A stretch of 64,000 nt of DNA, taken from contig NMRB01000084.1 in NCBI GenBank assembly GCA_002633025.1, positions 486,589 to 550,588 on the forward strand. Reading direction: 5' to 3'. The DNA comes from Notospermus geniculatus (Eukaryota; Nemertea; Pilidiophora; Heteronemertea; Lineidae). Positions within the stretch are counted from its first letter, which is position 1, and every line of letters begins with the position of its first letter. The position numbers and the translations under genes were made by a program. The notes under the pieces were generated by a model that worked only from the letters and a program-made list of their open reading frames with translations, was not told the origin of the DNA and searched no databases. Shown here piece after piece: positions 1 to 12,400 of this stretch.

Positions 1-182
1 TGAGATATCCTGTGAAGAGGCATAGTGTAGGAGGAAACTGGAATACCCAGCAAAAATCTGCCACCACAGAGAAGTGGCCTCACTATCACAATATGGTTCC
101 AACCTCAATCAAGCCGTAACCTCCTGGTGGCAGATGTTGATGTTCCCAATGCTGACCCCGATGGAACCCTTGTTTTACTAAC

Positions 183-684
183 CTGATGTGTGTTATAGTA
201 GACAGTCTGTCCAGCGAAGTCCCACACACTGTACGTCAGTGTCTGATTCCTTGAGCTGACCTGCCAGTTCTGTATGTCTATGCCGTCTGTGATGCCTTCA
301 GCTATAGTTTCAGGGGCTTTGGAGTTGCCACTCATTAATGCTCGGGTTAAACTGCAGACCGAAGTAAATATGGTAGCTACAGATACTTTATTTTGTGCCG
401 ATGTAAGTTTGCAATTTTTCCATGCCAAGTGAACTTAACTACTAACTGTAGCAACTTCAGGGAGGTACTGTACAGAAGATGCTGGCCACTGATCACATAA
501 ATTGACTAAACTCACCTTGTCTTCCCAGCCTCACCAAGTCCAACCAACATCAACTTTGTCCTGTAACATGTCACAGATCCTGCAGCGAGCCTCCTTAGGT
601 AGGCTATGGTCAGTTTGTGATTGTTCTGCTTGACGATCTCCTGGGGTGGTGTTTTGAGTGCTGGACAGTCCATAAGATTCAGAC
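183..684 (-). CDS. Second Roc copy, partial (continues off left edge)
   Basis: Exons 684-516 and 351-183 (169 nt each) duplicate 10163-9995 and 9830-9662 with only scattered substitutions. They encode LNLMDCPALKTPPQEIV, then VGLGEAGKT, then SLTRALMSG to VWDFAGQTVYYNTHQ. Splice sites and the P-loop are intact. Phase matches the fusion exon 1879-2119, so a continuous message could read C-terminal domain, LRR, Roc. The copy lacks its own N-terminal exons inside the window. It may be the start of a repeated module, a 5'-truncated paralogue, or a duplicated haplotype in the assembly. Confidence 0.85.
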
Positions 685-974
685 CTAGAGAAAGACAAAT
701 GTAATTTCAACTGTCTTACAATCAGAGCGCTAATCATTGGCATGCGGATCTGGTTCCAATCCAGACATAGTTGGTTTTCTTACTGCTTATGTCTTGACCA
801 GTAATCGACACTATGCAGCCCACTGTTTTCGGAGGCTATTCCCTCACAGAACACCACTTTTGTTGATCTAGAGTAGATATCACAGAAAATATGTGCAGAA
901 ATACAACCGCCACCTAGGACCTCCTTAATTCTACATTTTCTCTTGGTCCCACTTTACTTCTTCATGACAAAAAT

Positions 975-1715
975 AGTGCCAATGGCACTGTGCCCGCTTG
1001 GCTTGAAGCAGTTTGGCCCCCTAGAGACAAAGTCAAGAATCAGATTTTGCCGAAAATTCATCTGAGTTTTACAGCCTAGAGGTACATGTAGATATGTGCA
1101 AAGTTTCAAAGCAATAGGTCAAACCGTTACAAAAAGAGCCAATATCGTAATTTCAAGTGAACTTTGACCTCCGTGAACTTGAAAAGTAGGTCAAATTGAA
1201 AACGCGAGTACTATATCTTATGTATCCCTATTAGATTACCCATGATAAAAATTTGACAAAGATCCGTCTCTTGGGAAGGGAGAAACAGTACTTTCAGTGA
1301 TTTTGGTTTTGGCCCCCTAGCGGCAAAGTCAAAAATCAGACTTCGCGGAAATTTTGTCTGTAGGTTGCTGTAACCTAGTGGTACATGTGTACAAAGTTTC
1401 AACATGATAGTTCAAACCATTATCAAAATATAGCCCTTTGAAATTTTTCACAAAACGCCCCCTGGAGGCCAAAATAGGAATCCAACCGTGGTCAAAATCA
1501 AACTCGATCTAGATCTTAGGCCCATATATACACCCACCAAAGATAAAAAAGATTCGTCAAAAAATAAAGGCGCTAGAGCGCTAACGAGCGAAAAGTTTAC
1601 GGACGTACCGCCGTACCGCCGTACGGACCGCCGTACGGACTGACGCACGACAGACCACCACTCAACGACCCCAACCACAGCATAAGCCCTGCTGGGCCTT
1701 GCGGCCAAGCGGGCT
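975..1715. mobile_element. Non-autonomous repeat with AAAAAT target duplication
   Basis: Starts AGTGCCAATGGCACTG and ends GGCCAAGCGGGCT, flanked on both sides by AAAAAT. The duplicated copy of this intron near 10,740 has only one AAAAT-like site, so this is an insertion. Inside are short repeats of the type AAGTCAAAAATCAGA and TGACCTCCGTGA, and a GTACGGACC-rich run. The same family occupies 25492-26165. Confidence 0.65.
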
Positions 1716-1878
1716 AAAAATCACACCAACATTTTGAAACAGACAAAATGACATCATCAATATGGTGGCCTGTTCTGTAGATTTAGACTTTGGACCCCTC
1801 ATTTTGACAACATAACTGAAACCATTCCAATGCCCGTGATTTTTATGGTAAAAAGAAAGAGCATTGAATTTCTCTAAC

Positions 1879-2119
1879 CTTCAATATTCGTCTTCGCAAC
1901 CTCCCCACTCACACTTGTCAAGTAAGGGTTGTCAGTTATGAGCAGCTCTTGCAGGTTCCTCAGCTGGCCTAGTGCATCTGGGATCACCTTCAATCCTTGG
2001 TATGATAGATTCAATATGGACAAGATACGAGCGAAGAATGGAGCAGACAACTGAAGGAGTGGCTTCACTTCATCTTGGATCAACTGGATGGGGAAACCAT
2101 CGTGGACGGCGTGCCAACC
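1879..2119 (-). CDS. Fusion exon: C-terminal domain joined in frame to LRR
   Basis: This 241-nt open exon has acceptor TTTCAG/GGTTGG and donor GAAG/GTTAGA. Its upstream half encodes the C-terminal domain (GWHAVHDGFPIQLI to APFFARILSI). Its downstream half is nearly identical to 10911-11043 and encodes LNLSYQGLKVIPDALGQ to VAKTNIEG. The switch occurs near 2030, next to the short shared sequence TTGAAYCTATCATAC. The exon stays open through the junction and leaves in phase 1, exactly as the normal LRR exon does before the P-loop exon. It marks the breakpoint of a tandem duplication. Confidence 0.8.
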
Positions 2120-3464
2120 CTGAAAGAAATCCAAAAATATTATCCGTATGATATCATACGCATCAAGCGGAATCCCTCTATTAAAGCCACACTGTGTTCA
2201 ATTCAGAAAGTGCTTACATCTGCCAGCATGAGTGTAGTGTAAAATGTACTGTGCTCTATCTGAATACATTAGAGCTCTGGCTGCAGTTTTTTCAACATCT
2301 GCTGGAAACTACCGGTAGGTCTTGATTCTTTGAAATACGTATCAGGCAAGCATTTTGGGGACCTTCACAAGGCAACGAGACATCCTCCTGCAATCTCCTA
2401 ACACTTTCAAAATACCATAAAATTCAATACAGAGGGGCTTTAAAGCCCCACTGTATTGAATGTGAAAAACGCAAATCATAGCCGCGATTCTCGCACGACG
2501 TCAGCGTAGTGTAAAATGTACTACGCTCTGTCAGAATACATTAGAGCTCTCCCTGCAGTTTTTTCCAATGTGTGCTGAAAACTAGGCCTTGATTCTGTGA
2601 AGTGCGTATCAGACAAGCATTCTGGGGACCTTCACGAGGCTATGGGACCTCTATGTGCACTCTCCTACCTTTTTGAAAATATCGTAAAATTCAATACTGT
2701 GGGGCTTTAAGGATTCATTGGCATTGGTAAACAAAGTGTTGCGAAATGAAGTCTATGCATGTTATCTTACCCCTTCATGTTCACACAGCAGACGGAAGCA
2801 GTATTCCCCATCTCCATAGTGTTTCTTATCTCCTTCTGTATCTACAACATCAACGTCAATGGAATCCGTCCCAGCCTCAACAGTCTCGGTGTCTCTCTGA
2901 AGCAAAGAATTCAACCAAATAAATTTGAACTTAGTGTCCTGTTACTCTTGTTGTTTTGGTGGCTTCACGCTTCCCAAGGTCCCTCACCATCTTGGTAATG
3001 CTACGAGTGTAGGGTGTGGGCCAGGCAAGTTTTGGGACTCTTGTCGCATGCTATAAGTACGCTAGCTTGATTATCTCAATGCCTGCGAAAACTGCACTGC
3101 TCGCTGCAAACCATGGCTTAATCTGTTACAGTGGAATCAGGTCTTAAGTACCGGTACATATACTTTTCCAACAAAACCTGACACAAACCTTTGTTTCCTG
3201 CAAGTCAAGCACGAACAACCTGGGAAAACTGGCACTGTTTTCTATGAATGCTGAAAGTTGTCGCAGGAATTTCCTCTGAGCGAGTTCATAGAGTTCTTGA
3301 AAGGCAGACTGCTTTTGTGCCCCTTCCTGTATGGCTGTTTTTGACCCTTCCTGAGTCTCCATGCCAGCAAGGGCTTCAGCGACCACCTCCTTGAGCTGAC
3401 TAAAAGCGATGTTGTTGGCAACTTGGAAATTCATCTTTGGGTAGCCAAGGGAAAGAAGACCAAC
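2030..3464 (-). CDS. C-terminal exons after the TIR pair
   Basis: Exon 3464-3189 (92 codons, phase 0) gives LGYPKMNFQVANNIAF, LKEVVAEALAGME and a helical stretch ending FVLDLQETK, with a weak GTTTGT donor. Exon 2896-2771 (42 codons) is acidic (DSIDVDVVDTEGDKK) and ends YCFRLLCEHEG. The next exon starts GWHAVHDGFPIQLI and runs DEVKPLLQLSAPFFARIL. The segment CFRLLCEHEG-GWHAVHDG through LSAPFFARIL resembles the C-terminal domain commonly found in invertebrate LRR-Roc-COR proteins (from memory of the family). The function of this domain is unknown to me. The gene's natural stop is not visible because the exon is fused to LRR sequence near 2030. Confidence 0.75.
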
Positions 3465-6400
3465 CTAAATATAAAACAACAGAATACCAAGATCTATCTC
3501 TCTTTGTCTTGACAAATGTAACCATTGCCATCAAAACGAGGCAGTTGTCAAAATGTCGGAAAGGGTTTAAGGCTTTGGCGTCTCAATGGCTGAAATGACG
3601 AACTGCACGTTTACAATAGTGGTACACAGCAATGATGATAGTTAAACAAACTGACAACTAATTTTGTGACAAGCACTGCTTTTGCTGGAGAGGGTCACAA
3701 AAATGTGTCCTTCAGAGAAGGGTGTCTTGATTATAGCAATCAAAATAGCCAGAATTGGCCAATTTGGGACCAAACATTTGTGTCCACCCAGCAGAGGTGT
3801 CCGTTAAGGGTGTAATATTTGACACAAATCGTCAGAACTAATTTTTCTCTCACCTCGGTAGATTCCCACCTGTACCCTGTACCAACAACTGCCAGTATTA
3901 TCGGCTTCTTGAGAGTGACATGTGCAAACCGGAACTCCATTTGACAGTTAGGTGACATCGCATACTGAATAAGATGACAAGAACTGGAAGTGAATGCTCA
4001 AGAAACTTTGTCAGTAATTTCTGAAAACTGGGAGAAGATTCAGTGAATGCTCATTTGATGTGCTACCATTGGAGTCAGGCATTGAAGTCGGAGGCAAGAC
4101 TACAGCACATCAGCGGCATTCTTGGGTCATGTGGCAGAACGATCATTTGATCAAGAAGTGGGGTTTAAATGTGACAGCAGTGCTAGTTGGTAGACGCTGG
4201 TGTTAAATGTGCCACTGACCGGAACCTCATGGCATTTTGGTGGTGCATGGCTCCCTGTGATGTGCTACAGGCCTTCAAAACACGCTCAAGATGACGGTTT
4301 CATCACAAAATGGTGACTTACCTCATCTGATACACAGGCCACTACTAGCTTGCATTTCTTCAAGCTTTCAGCAATGTCACTGAAGAGGCCATTCTGAAAA
4401 AGATAACAAGGGAAATTTAATTATTCAACACCATCAGCTCCTCAGATCCCAAGACTGGGTCCACATGGACGAAATATTGACCGAACTTACCACTCCTACA
4501 TTCTCATAGTCAATCCAGACAGAAAATCCTTCTTTTTCCAAGAACTCCTTCAGTTGTCTCGGGTCACCATGTCCCAAGGAGCCTGGTTTTTCAATCGCAT
4601 GACCAACTTCCACTGCCTTCGCTGAATTTGTCCAGCAGTAACTCAAAAATACGTCGGCACCTCTCACGACCTGTCAAAAAGGCAGACGATTAAAAATCAA
4701 GGGAATACGAGTACAGAGGATATTTGGGAACAGAGTGATAGGGCCTAGTGTGTCGGGCTTGCATTCGAAAGGTGGTGGATTCAATTCTTGGTTGATATTC
4801 CTGGACCCAAGTGGGTTATAAGGTGAAGTAGTTGGTCGTTGTGAATTATCACTTTATCCTGATGATCTACTGAATATTTCTCATCTCATCATTACTGCTC
4901 CTGCTATCACAACCACAGACCCCCTTGGCATGAGACACTGCCTTAGGATTAGCTAAGTCAGGACCCGACGAAATTGTCAGTAGTTTAGCCCCTCCTACTG
5001 CAGACATTGCCGTATTGGGTAGCTAAGCCAGGGCCACAGAAAACTTCCAGTAGTTGGGCCCCTCGCACCCGAGATGTTGAGCTAGGGACAGCTAAGTAAG
5101 GACCTGACAAAACTTCTGGCCCCTCCTACCTGAAAATCCTGGAGTCATTCACATGTACCACCTGGACCTAATTGACAACAAGTACAACTGATGCAGGTTT
5201 TAGGGTCTCACGAAACCTTCCACTCACCTTTTTCTTGCCAACTTTTCCAGTGACCTGTGAAATCAGTTCCTGAATCTTCGACTGGTAGTGATTCACTCTC
5301 TGCATGTTGACATACACCTGGTGCGCCGTTTTCATCCCGATCACCGACTGCTGCCATTTGCGACCCTTGCCGGTCATCGCCAACAAGATTGGCTTCTTCA
5401 TCGACTCTTGCGCAAACTGGAACATGCGCTGACAATCTGCATCTTCAACAAAGCTGTCCGACACGAATGTTATGATCGTTTTGGATGTGGACATGGCTTT
5501 CATGACCTCGTCGACTGGGGTGGAATGGAGATTATCCTGGTACCAACTGAAAATGTATTTGATCACTTAAAGTACGTACGGTACATGTAACACAGGCCCC
5601 AAAACGATGTACATTCTGTTGAGGTGATCAACCCAGTAGTTACAGCTGGCAGGCCTATCACCAATCACCGCACTAAGGCTGGCTGTCCATTCACGCGACT
5701 TTCGAGCGGCAGACGCTCGAAAGCATTGTTTGTTTACGCCGCGTTGGTCGTGGACAAAGGATGCGACATCGCGCGGCACGAAAATTGCGTGAATGGATTC
5801 TTAGCCTGCGAGCATAAGTCCCACATATCAACTGATGCAGAATCATTTTACTACAAATATTTCAGAAATAATTTCTTACACAGTGAATCCCTTCTTCTCC
5901 AAGTCAGTCTTTACTTGTCTTGGATGAATGCCGTCTGCTTCTCCCTGAGGTACGTCTGCTTCGCAGTAGAGGATGCACACATCGAATGGAAGCTGATTCT
6001 GTAGGTCTTCCATGTCACGGACCATGTTGCTCATGTGGACCTCATAGTCCTCGGATGCCTGTGGGGGCATCAAGGCTGGAGAAAAAGGATTAATATCAAC
6101 CGATTCCTTCAACAGCATACTACATTGGGTCAGTCTATAATTCAGAAAGTCAGACAAATCAGGCTTTGTCAGGCAGGATCAGGCTTTGTTGGTTTGGTGC
6201 ACCAAGGACTCCATTTCTGTAGATAGAAGTACACTGTACAGGCAATTTAACTTTCTGTCAGCATGGCAGAATGACATCACACCTACCCTGCACCTCCGAT
6301 ATCGCCAGGGAGTGGAAAAATGCATGGCACTGTAGATGCATGGCCTTCAGCTCCACAGCCCTCCTCATTACCGATGACAAGAACATGGTCGGGTGCTTGA

Positions 6401-9400
6401 CGTCCTGAAACAATAGCTGATATTTAGTAGATCTGGGCTTATTTCCCAAAGGTTGCACTTCCTTGATAATTTTTTCTTGACACTGTAAACAAACTTTGTT
6501 CCTTCGATTCAAAACAATAAAAATTCAACATAAGATAGACAAGTCTTACCGCTTTGGAACATTCTGGACAAGGCATCAGGTATTCATATTTAACCCCTCT
6601 AAAAAACTCTGTAATTAGGCCCTCGAATACTTCATGAACCAGGAGGATCATGTTCTCCGGCCGTGTACCCTGGGCCTTCACAAGCACTTCATTCTCCCTG
6701 CAAAAAGGGAATAGAACAGTCGGCATTAGAACAGTCAGCAGTGGAGCCTCCCCTAGTGGGCATTTGTGACCTGTGGCAGTAAAATGAGTCGGAATGGGCC
6801 GGAAAGAAGACCCAAGATGACACCAGAGAACAATTGCAGAAATGGACAAAGTCAAATTCACAATGGGCAGACAATCCTGAAATCATCAAACCGCTGGTTC
6901 ACCTTGGGTCTTCTTATGTGCGCAATCTGACTCATTTTGCTGTCTTGGGTCACATTTGCCAGGAGCACATCTCTCCAAGAAGGTTACCAAAGTTCAGCCC
7001 AAAATTGATCCCTTCAATTTACTTTGAGCTCCGTAAATACTAGAACACGTCTCGTTTAAGGACAGCACCATTCCATATTAGAGGTCACCCTGATAAAGGG
7101 GTTCCACAGTATGATGGTGTGACCGGTTTTCATGGTACTAGGCCATGTAGGCCTAAGACTTTACCGCCCGATTGCGACGTTACTCGCTTTGCGTCCGTAA
7201 TTATTTTGTTACGTATCGAAAATAGAGATATTACATGTAATTTACCGTGAAATGTTTATGTCTCGCGGGCGCGCGCGTGAATAAATGGGAAAAAACTGGA
7301 GTACCACGAAAACTGTTCTACCCCAAAAACTGGTCACTCAATCATACTCACCCTTCCATTGTGACAACTGCCATATGATTGTTCTTCTTGAGAACGGAGC
7401 CTCGTTTCCACATCTTAGAGCCATCGGAAAACTGGTACAAACGGACTTGAGCTCGATTGAATAGGCCTGCTGGTAAACTCTCGAACTGGTACAGCATCTC
7501 GGCTCTTTTGGCCCCATCTTTCATCGGTGGCCATTGGATCTATAAAATGAAGTCAAATGAGGGACGAGGGAAAAATGAGATACAAAAAAAAATACAGGGA
7601 CAAGGGATGAACTAAGGCCCAATTATCTTATTTGTTGTTTTACGGATTTTTTCCCTGGAAACCCCTGACAGGAGGGAGGAAAATAAAAATAAAAATATTT
7701 TTTTCATTTGGTTTTCGCGGAAACCTTGACAGGAGGGTGGAAAATAAATATAAAAATAATTGTAATTATTTGATTATTTTTATTATATTTGTCAAAGCAT
7801 GTAGCAGGCGGCTATGAAAAAAATAAAAATGTACAAAAATATAATAAAATTCACTCAATGAATGGGAACGAGAATGATTGTTACAACCGCTGTGAATTAT
7901 TTTCGTCAGNNNNNNNNNNNNNNNNNNNNNNNNNNNNNNNNNNNNNNNNNNNNNNNNNNNNNNNNNNNNNNNNNNNNNNNNNNNNNNNNNNNNNNNNNNN
8001 NNNNNNNNNTCCTGTTGGCACATTGTCAACGATCATTCGCAAAATGCAAAAGCTCGCAAAACACAACCCCCTGATCATAACTGTCGCAGGGAGTGGCCGT
8101 AAGAGAGCAAATTTGTGTAAACCAACTGTAATGTGGAGCAGTGGCGAAAGAAAATGGCAAGAGAATCTGTATGGCCACACTGCTATGGTAGTGTTCAAAG
8201 GTGGGAAATCTTTACCTCTGTCCCGAAGACGGCACTCCGCGACGCCTCTGTCTCAATATCGTTCCACAGCAGAAGACTGCTTGAATTCCGTCTGCTTATG
8301 ATGCACTTTTCAAAGTTGAACCAAGCTTCTGGAATCCTCTCCCCCATGTATGGCTGCTCGAATGTGGTTTCAATGAGTTTCTCGAAGAATTCAGGAATTC
8401 CCTGCAAAATAGGTCATAAACTGACCAGGACTGTTTCCAAAATTACACGGTGATGTAGTGGTTTGGGTCTCCGAGGGTCCCGGGTTCGAATCCCACTGGG
8501 CGTGAGACTTTGGGCAAGTCTCTTTGCCACACTGGCCTCTTTCCAACCAGGTGTACAAATGGGTACAGGTCAGAAATGCTCGATTGTAGTGCTGAATGGG
8601 CAGCTCATCTGAATTCTACTGAAAGGTTTCAGGACAGACTGGAGTTAAAGTGTAAAGTCGGATGATAACCTCTACCGTAGTTGATATCAGACTATAATCT
8701 CAAACTTTGAATTTTTTATCACAAAATTGCACACAGATGATTCATGCAGAAAACAGATCCCCTAGGCTACAGTTCTGAAGGCAGTGAAATCAGAAATGCC
8801 TACCGATAATATAGGCCTACCTAATGATACAGTTGTAATCCTAGACAATCTGTTCGCATCTCAATCTTACCTGTCCAGTTTTCGAGCTGATGTAGAAAAA
8901 TCCACAAATATTGGAAAATTTCCTCTTCAGTTCAGTAGACGGCAATTCTGACCTTGACACCTGGTCAGCATGAGTGCCAACAATGAAGACAGGGGTGTCT
9001 GGAGCATGACACTGGATGGAGTTCAACCAGAAATCGAGACCAGCATGTTCAAACCCCAGCCTCATATTCCAGACCAGGATGTAGATAGCCCTCTTTGACA
9101 GGAAGAACTGAAAAAAATACCAAATAATGCTATTAAATGAAGTAGGCATGGTATGTCAAGCCTGATTGTGAAAACATTCAATCCAAGGCCTAGTGGCAAG
9201 TATAGCATTTCTGGATATACCGTACAGAAAATACTGGATGATGTGAACTCCCCGGCCCACATGAACCAACAGAGTTTAACGGTGACTTGGGCTTAACCCA
9301 CACACATCTTCTATTGTACCGGTACTTCCATTGTCCCTGTTGGACTTAAGCTGAAGTTAGGGTTAATCTGTGTTGGTGCATACGGGCCCCAGGTTCAACT

Positions 9401-12400
9401 TATTTTTATGAAGAAAAGTGAGTAAAGACCTCTGCTGAAGGAGGACGTGAGGCTGGGAGTATCAAGCTGTATGACATCATGAGATATCCTGTGAAGAGGC
9501 ATAGTGTAGGAGGAAACTGGAATACCCAGCAAAAATCTGCCACCACAGAGAAGTGGCCTCACTATCACAATATGGTTCCAACCTCAATCAAGCCGTAACC
9601 TCCTGGTGGCAGATGTTGATGTTCCCAATGCTGACCCCGATGGAACCCTTGTTTTACTAACCTGATGTGTGTTATAGTAAACAGTCTGTCCAGCGAAGTC
9701 CCACACACTGTACGTCAATGTCTGATTTCTTGAGTTGACCTGCCAGTTCTGTATGTCTATGCCGTCTGTGATGCCTTCAGCGATAGTTTCAGGGGCTTTG
9801 GAGTTGCCACTCATTAATGCTCGGGTTAAACTGCAGACCGAAGTAAATATGGTAGCTACAGATACTTTATTTTGTGCCGATGTAAGTTTGCAATTTTTCC
9901 ATGCCAAGTGAACTTGACTACTAACTGTAGCAACTTCAGGGAGGTACTGTACAGAAGATGCTGGCCACTGATCACATAAATTGACTAAACTCACCTTGTC
10001 TTCCCAGCCTCCCCAAGTCCAACCAACATCAACTTTGTCCTGTAACATGTCACAGACCCTGCAGCGAGCCTCCTCAGGTAGGCTATGGTCAGTTTGTGAT
10101 TGTTCTGCTTGATGATCTCCTGGGGTGGTGTTTTGAGTGCTGGACAGTCCATAAGATTCAGACCTAGAGAAAGACAAATGTAATTTCAACCGTCTTACAA
10201 TTCAGAGTGCTGACCACTGGCATGCATATCTGGTTCCAATCCTAGATGTCCAATCCTGATCTGGTTCCAATCCAGATGTTATTGGTTTCCTTGCTGCTTA
10301 TGCCTTGACCAGTGACACAAATGACATGCAGCCCACAGTTTTCTGAGGCAATCCTCACAAGGAACAGCGCTTTACATGTAGTTGATCTAGCTTCATTGGG
10401 AAGGCATTTGCATAGATATCACAGAAAATATGTGACCCGTCACATCAAATCAGGTATTAAGTCACACCAGATGTGAACCAGGATGAACCAAAACAACTCC
10501 AGGAGATAAAGGAAGAAATGTAATCACTCAGATTTTACAAAAGACAGACAGTAAGCCTAGGCCTACTGAAATTGACAAAACGTTGGTCTCAACCTGCCAA
10601 CTTCAGAGCGACTTAGTACTCGTTTTGTGGTGATGGGTCACAGATGTGTTGGGCCCCATCTATAAGAATGCTGAAATACAACCGCCACTTAGGACCGTCT
10701 TAATTCTATTTTCTCTTGGCCCCAATTTACTTCTTCACGACAAAATCGCACCACATTTTGAAACAGACAAACTGACATCATCAATATGGAGCTTTGTTTT
10801 GTAGATTTAGACTTTGGACCTCTCATTTTCTGACGATGTAACTGAAACCCTTCCGATGCCCCTGATTTTTATAGTACCGGTACAAAGAAACAGCATTGAA
10901 ATTTTCTAACCTTCAATATTTGTCTTCGCAACCTCCCCACTCACACTCGTCAAGTAAGGGTTGTCAGTTATGAGCAGCTCTTGCAGGTTCCTCAGCTGGC
11001 CTAGTGCATCTGGGATCACCTTCAATCCTTGGTATGATAGGTTCAAGTATGTAAGGTTGCGGCAGCTTAGGATCTGGGCAGGTACACCACCTAAGATTGA
11101 ACAGTCTGCTGAATCTGGAAAGAACAGCACAAATCATGGAGCAACATGAGCACCTGCTGCTGATGAGGTCATGTCGTGGGCTCAGCTTGTGTCAGTCACT
11201 TTACAAGGGAGAGGGTGACTCATCCTCGGCACAAATAGTCCAAGGTACAATTGTCCTTCTATTCAAGGACACATTGTCAGGTCCAAATTGTCCTAGGACC
11301 GTGCAGCCTCACCTCGATATTGTATGTATATTTTCTCAGCAGATCTGGTTTTCTACCAAAATACATGGATAAAATTTGATGAGAAGCTACAATATCTTCT
11401 GATAAATGGTCACTGAACTCATGAAATGATGTTTTTAGAAGCACATCACCATATGTAACTGGAACTCAACCATCTTGAACCAGTGGAGAGCTAAGATGTA
11501 GCGATCTTAACCCCTGGTGGTTTGAAATGGTACAGGTGTAACGTTTTTGAGCGTCCCCCATCTGCGAGTGTTCCCCTGCTATTGTCTGACGGAATAAGCC
11601 GCGACTCGACTATGGAGGACACACAGAGAAACGTATCGACCTATCTGCCAGTGTTTCCAGAACAATAGGGGGAACACTGACACACGGAAACACTGAACTA
11701 GAGGCCTGGCGGCCTTGAAGCTACGCTGGAGATGCTGCACACCAATTCAGTTGGGCTGTCCTCCGTTCCTTCATGTCCTTGCTCTACAGATCCAGTTAAA
11801 CCTGTGGTGCTTGCATTGCAACCATGGCTTTATAGTGATAAAGTACAGATGGAATGGACGGCCTACCTAGGCCTACTGGGCAGAAGGTGACTGACAAAAA
11901 CATACATTGGCAATGCATGCATTGACTGGTACCAGTACCCATAATCTTTGCAACTCAGGAAAGTCAGTGTTTTATCTTGGACTAGAAAGTTTGGAGTGGA
12001 TAAAAGTGTTGTGGGAATAGCCTAGCTGTACGAGACAGGCTATTATAATGTTTTTTCACATCTTGTCATCTTGACTACCAGGAAATGTGACATCACTTCA
12101 CCAGCCTACCATCTGTGTGGCGTACGATAGTCAGCATTTTTGCATTTAATATAGCCCCCACCCAAACCCTGTCCCTATCATACCCCCAACAATAACCCCA
12201 TAAAACCCTGTGGTGGGGGANTAAACTATTGAAATATTCTTCAAAACCATGTGAATTCCACTGCGTCCCTCTGAGAGCCAAAACAATTTACCGGTACCTT
12301 TTTTTCAATAACAGAAAAGCTATAACTCCACTTCCGATTCGACACATATGACATGTACTTCTCGATGCTCATGTTTCGATGCGGCATGTCTGTGCCTGGC

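Noticed and set aside
5876-6004. Plus-strand frames across 5288-6226
   Set aside because: They are shadows of the TIR exons, which have proper splice sites on the minus strand.
12093-12281. 62-codon frame overlapping an N
   Set aside because: Contains an ambiguous base, no LRR pattern and no matching splice phase.
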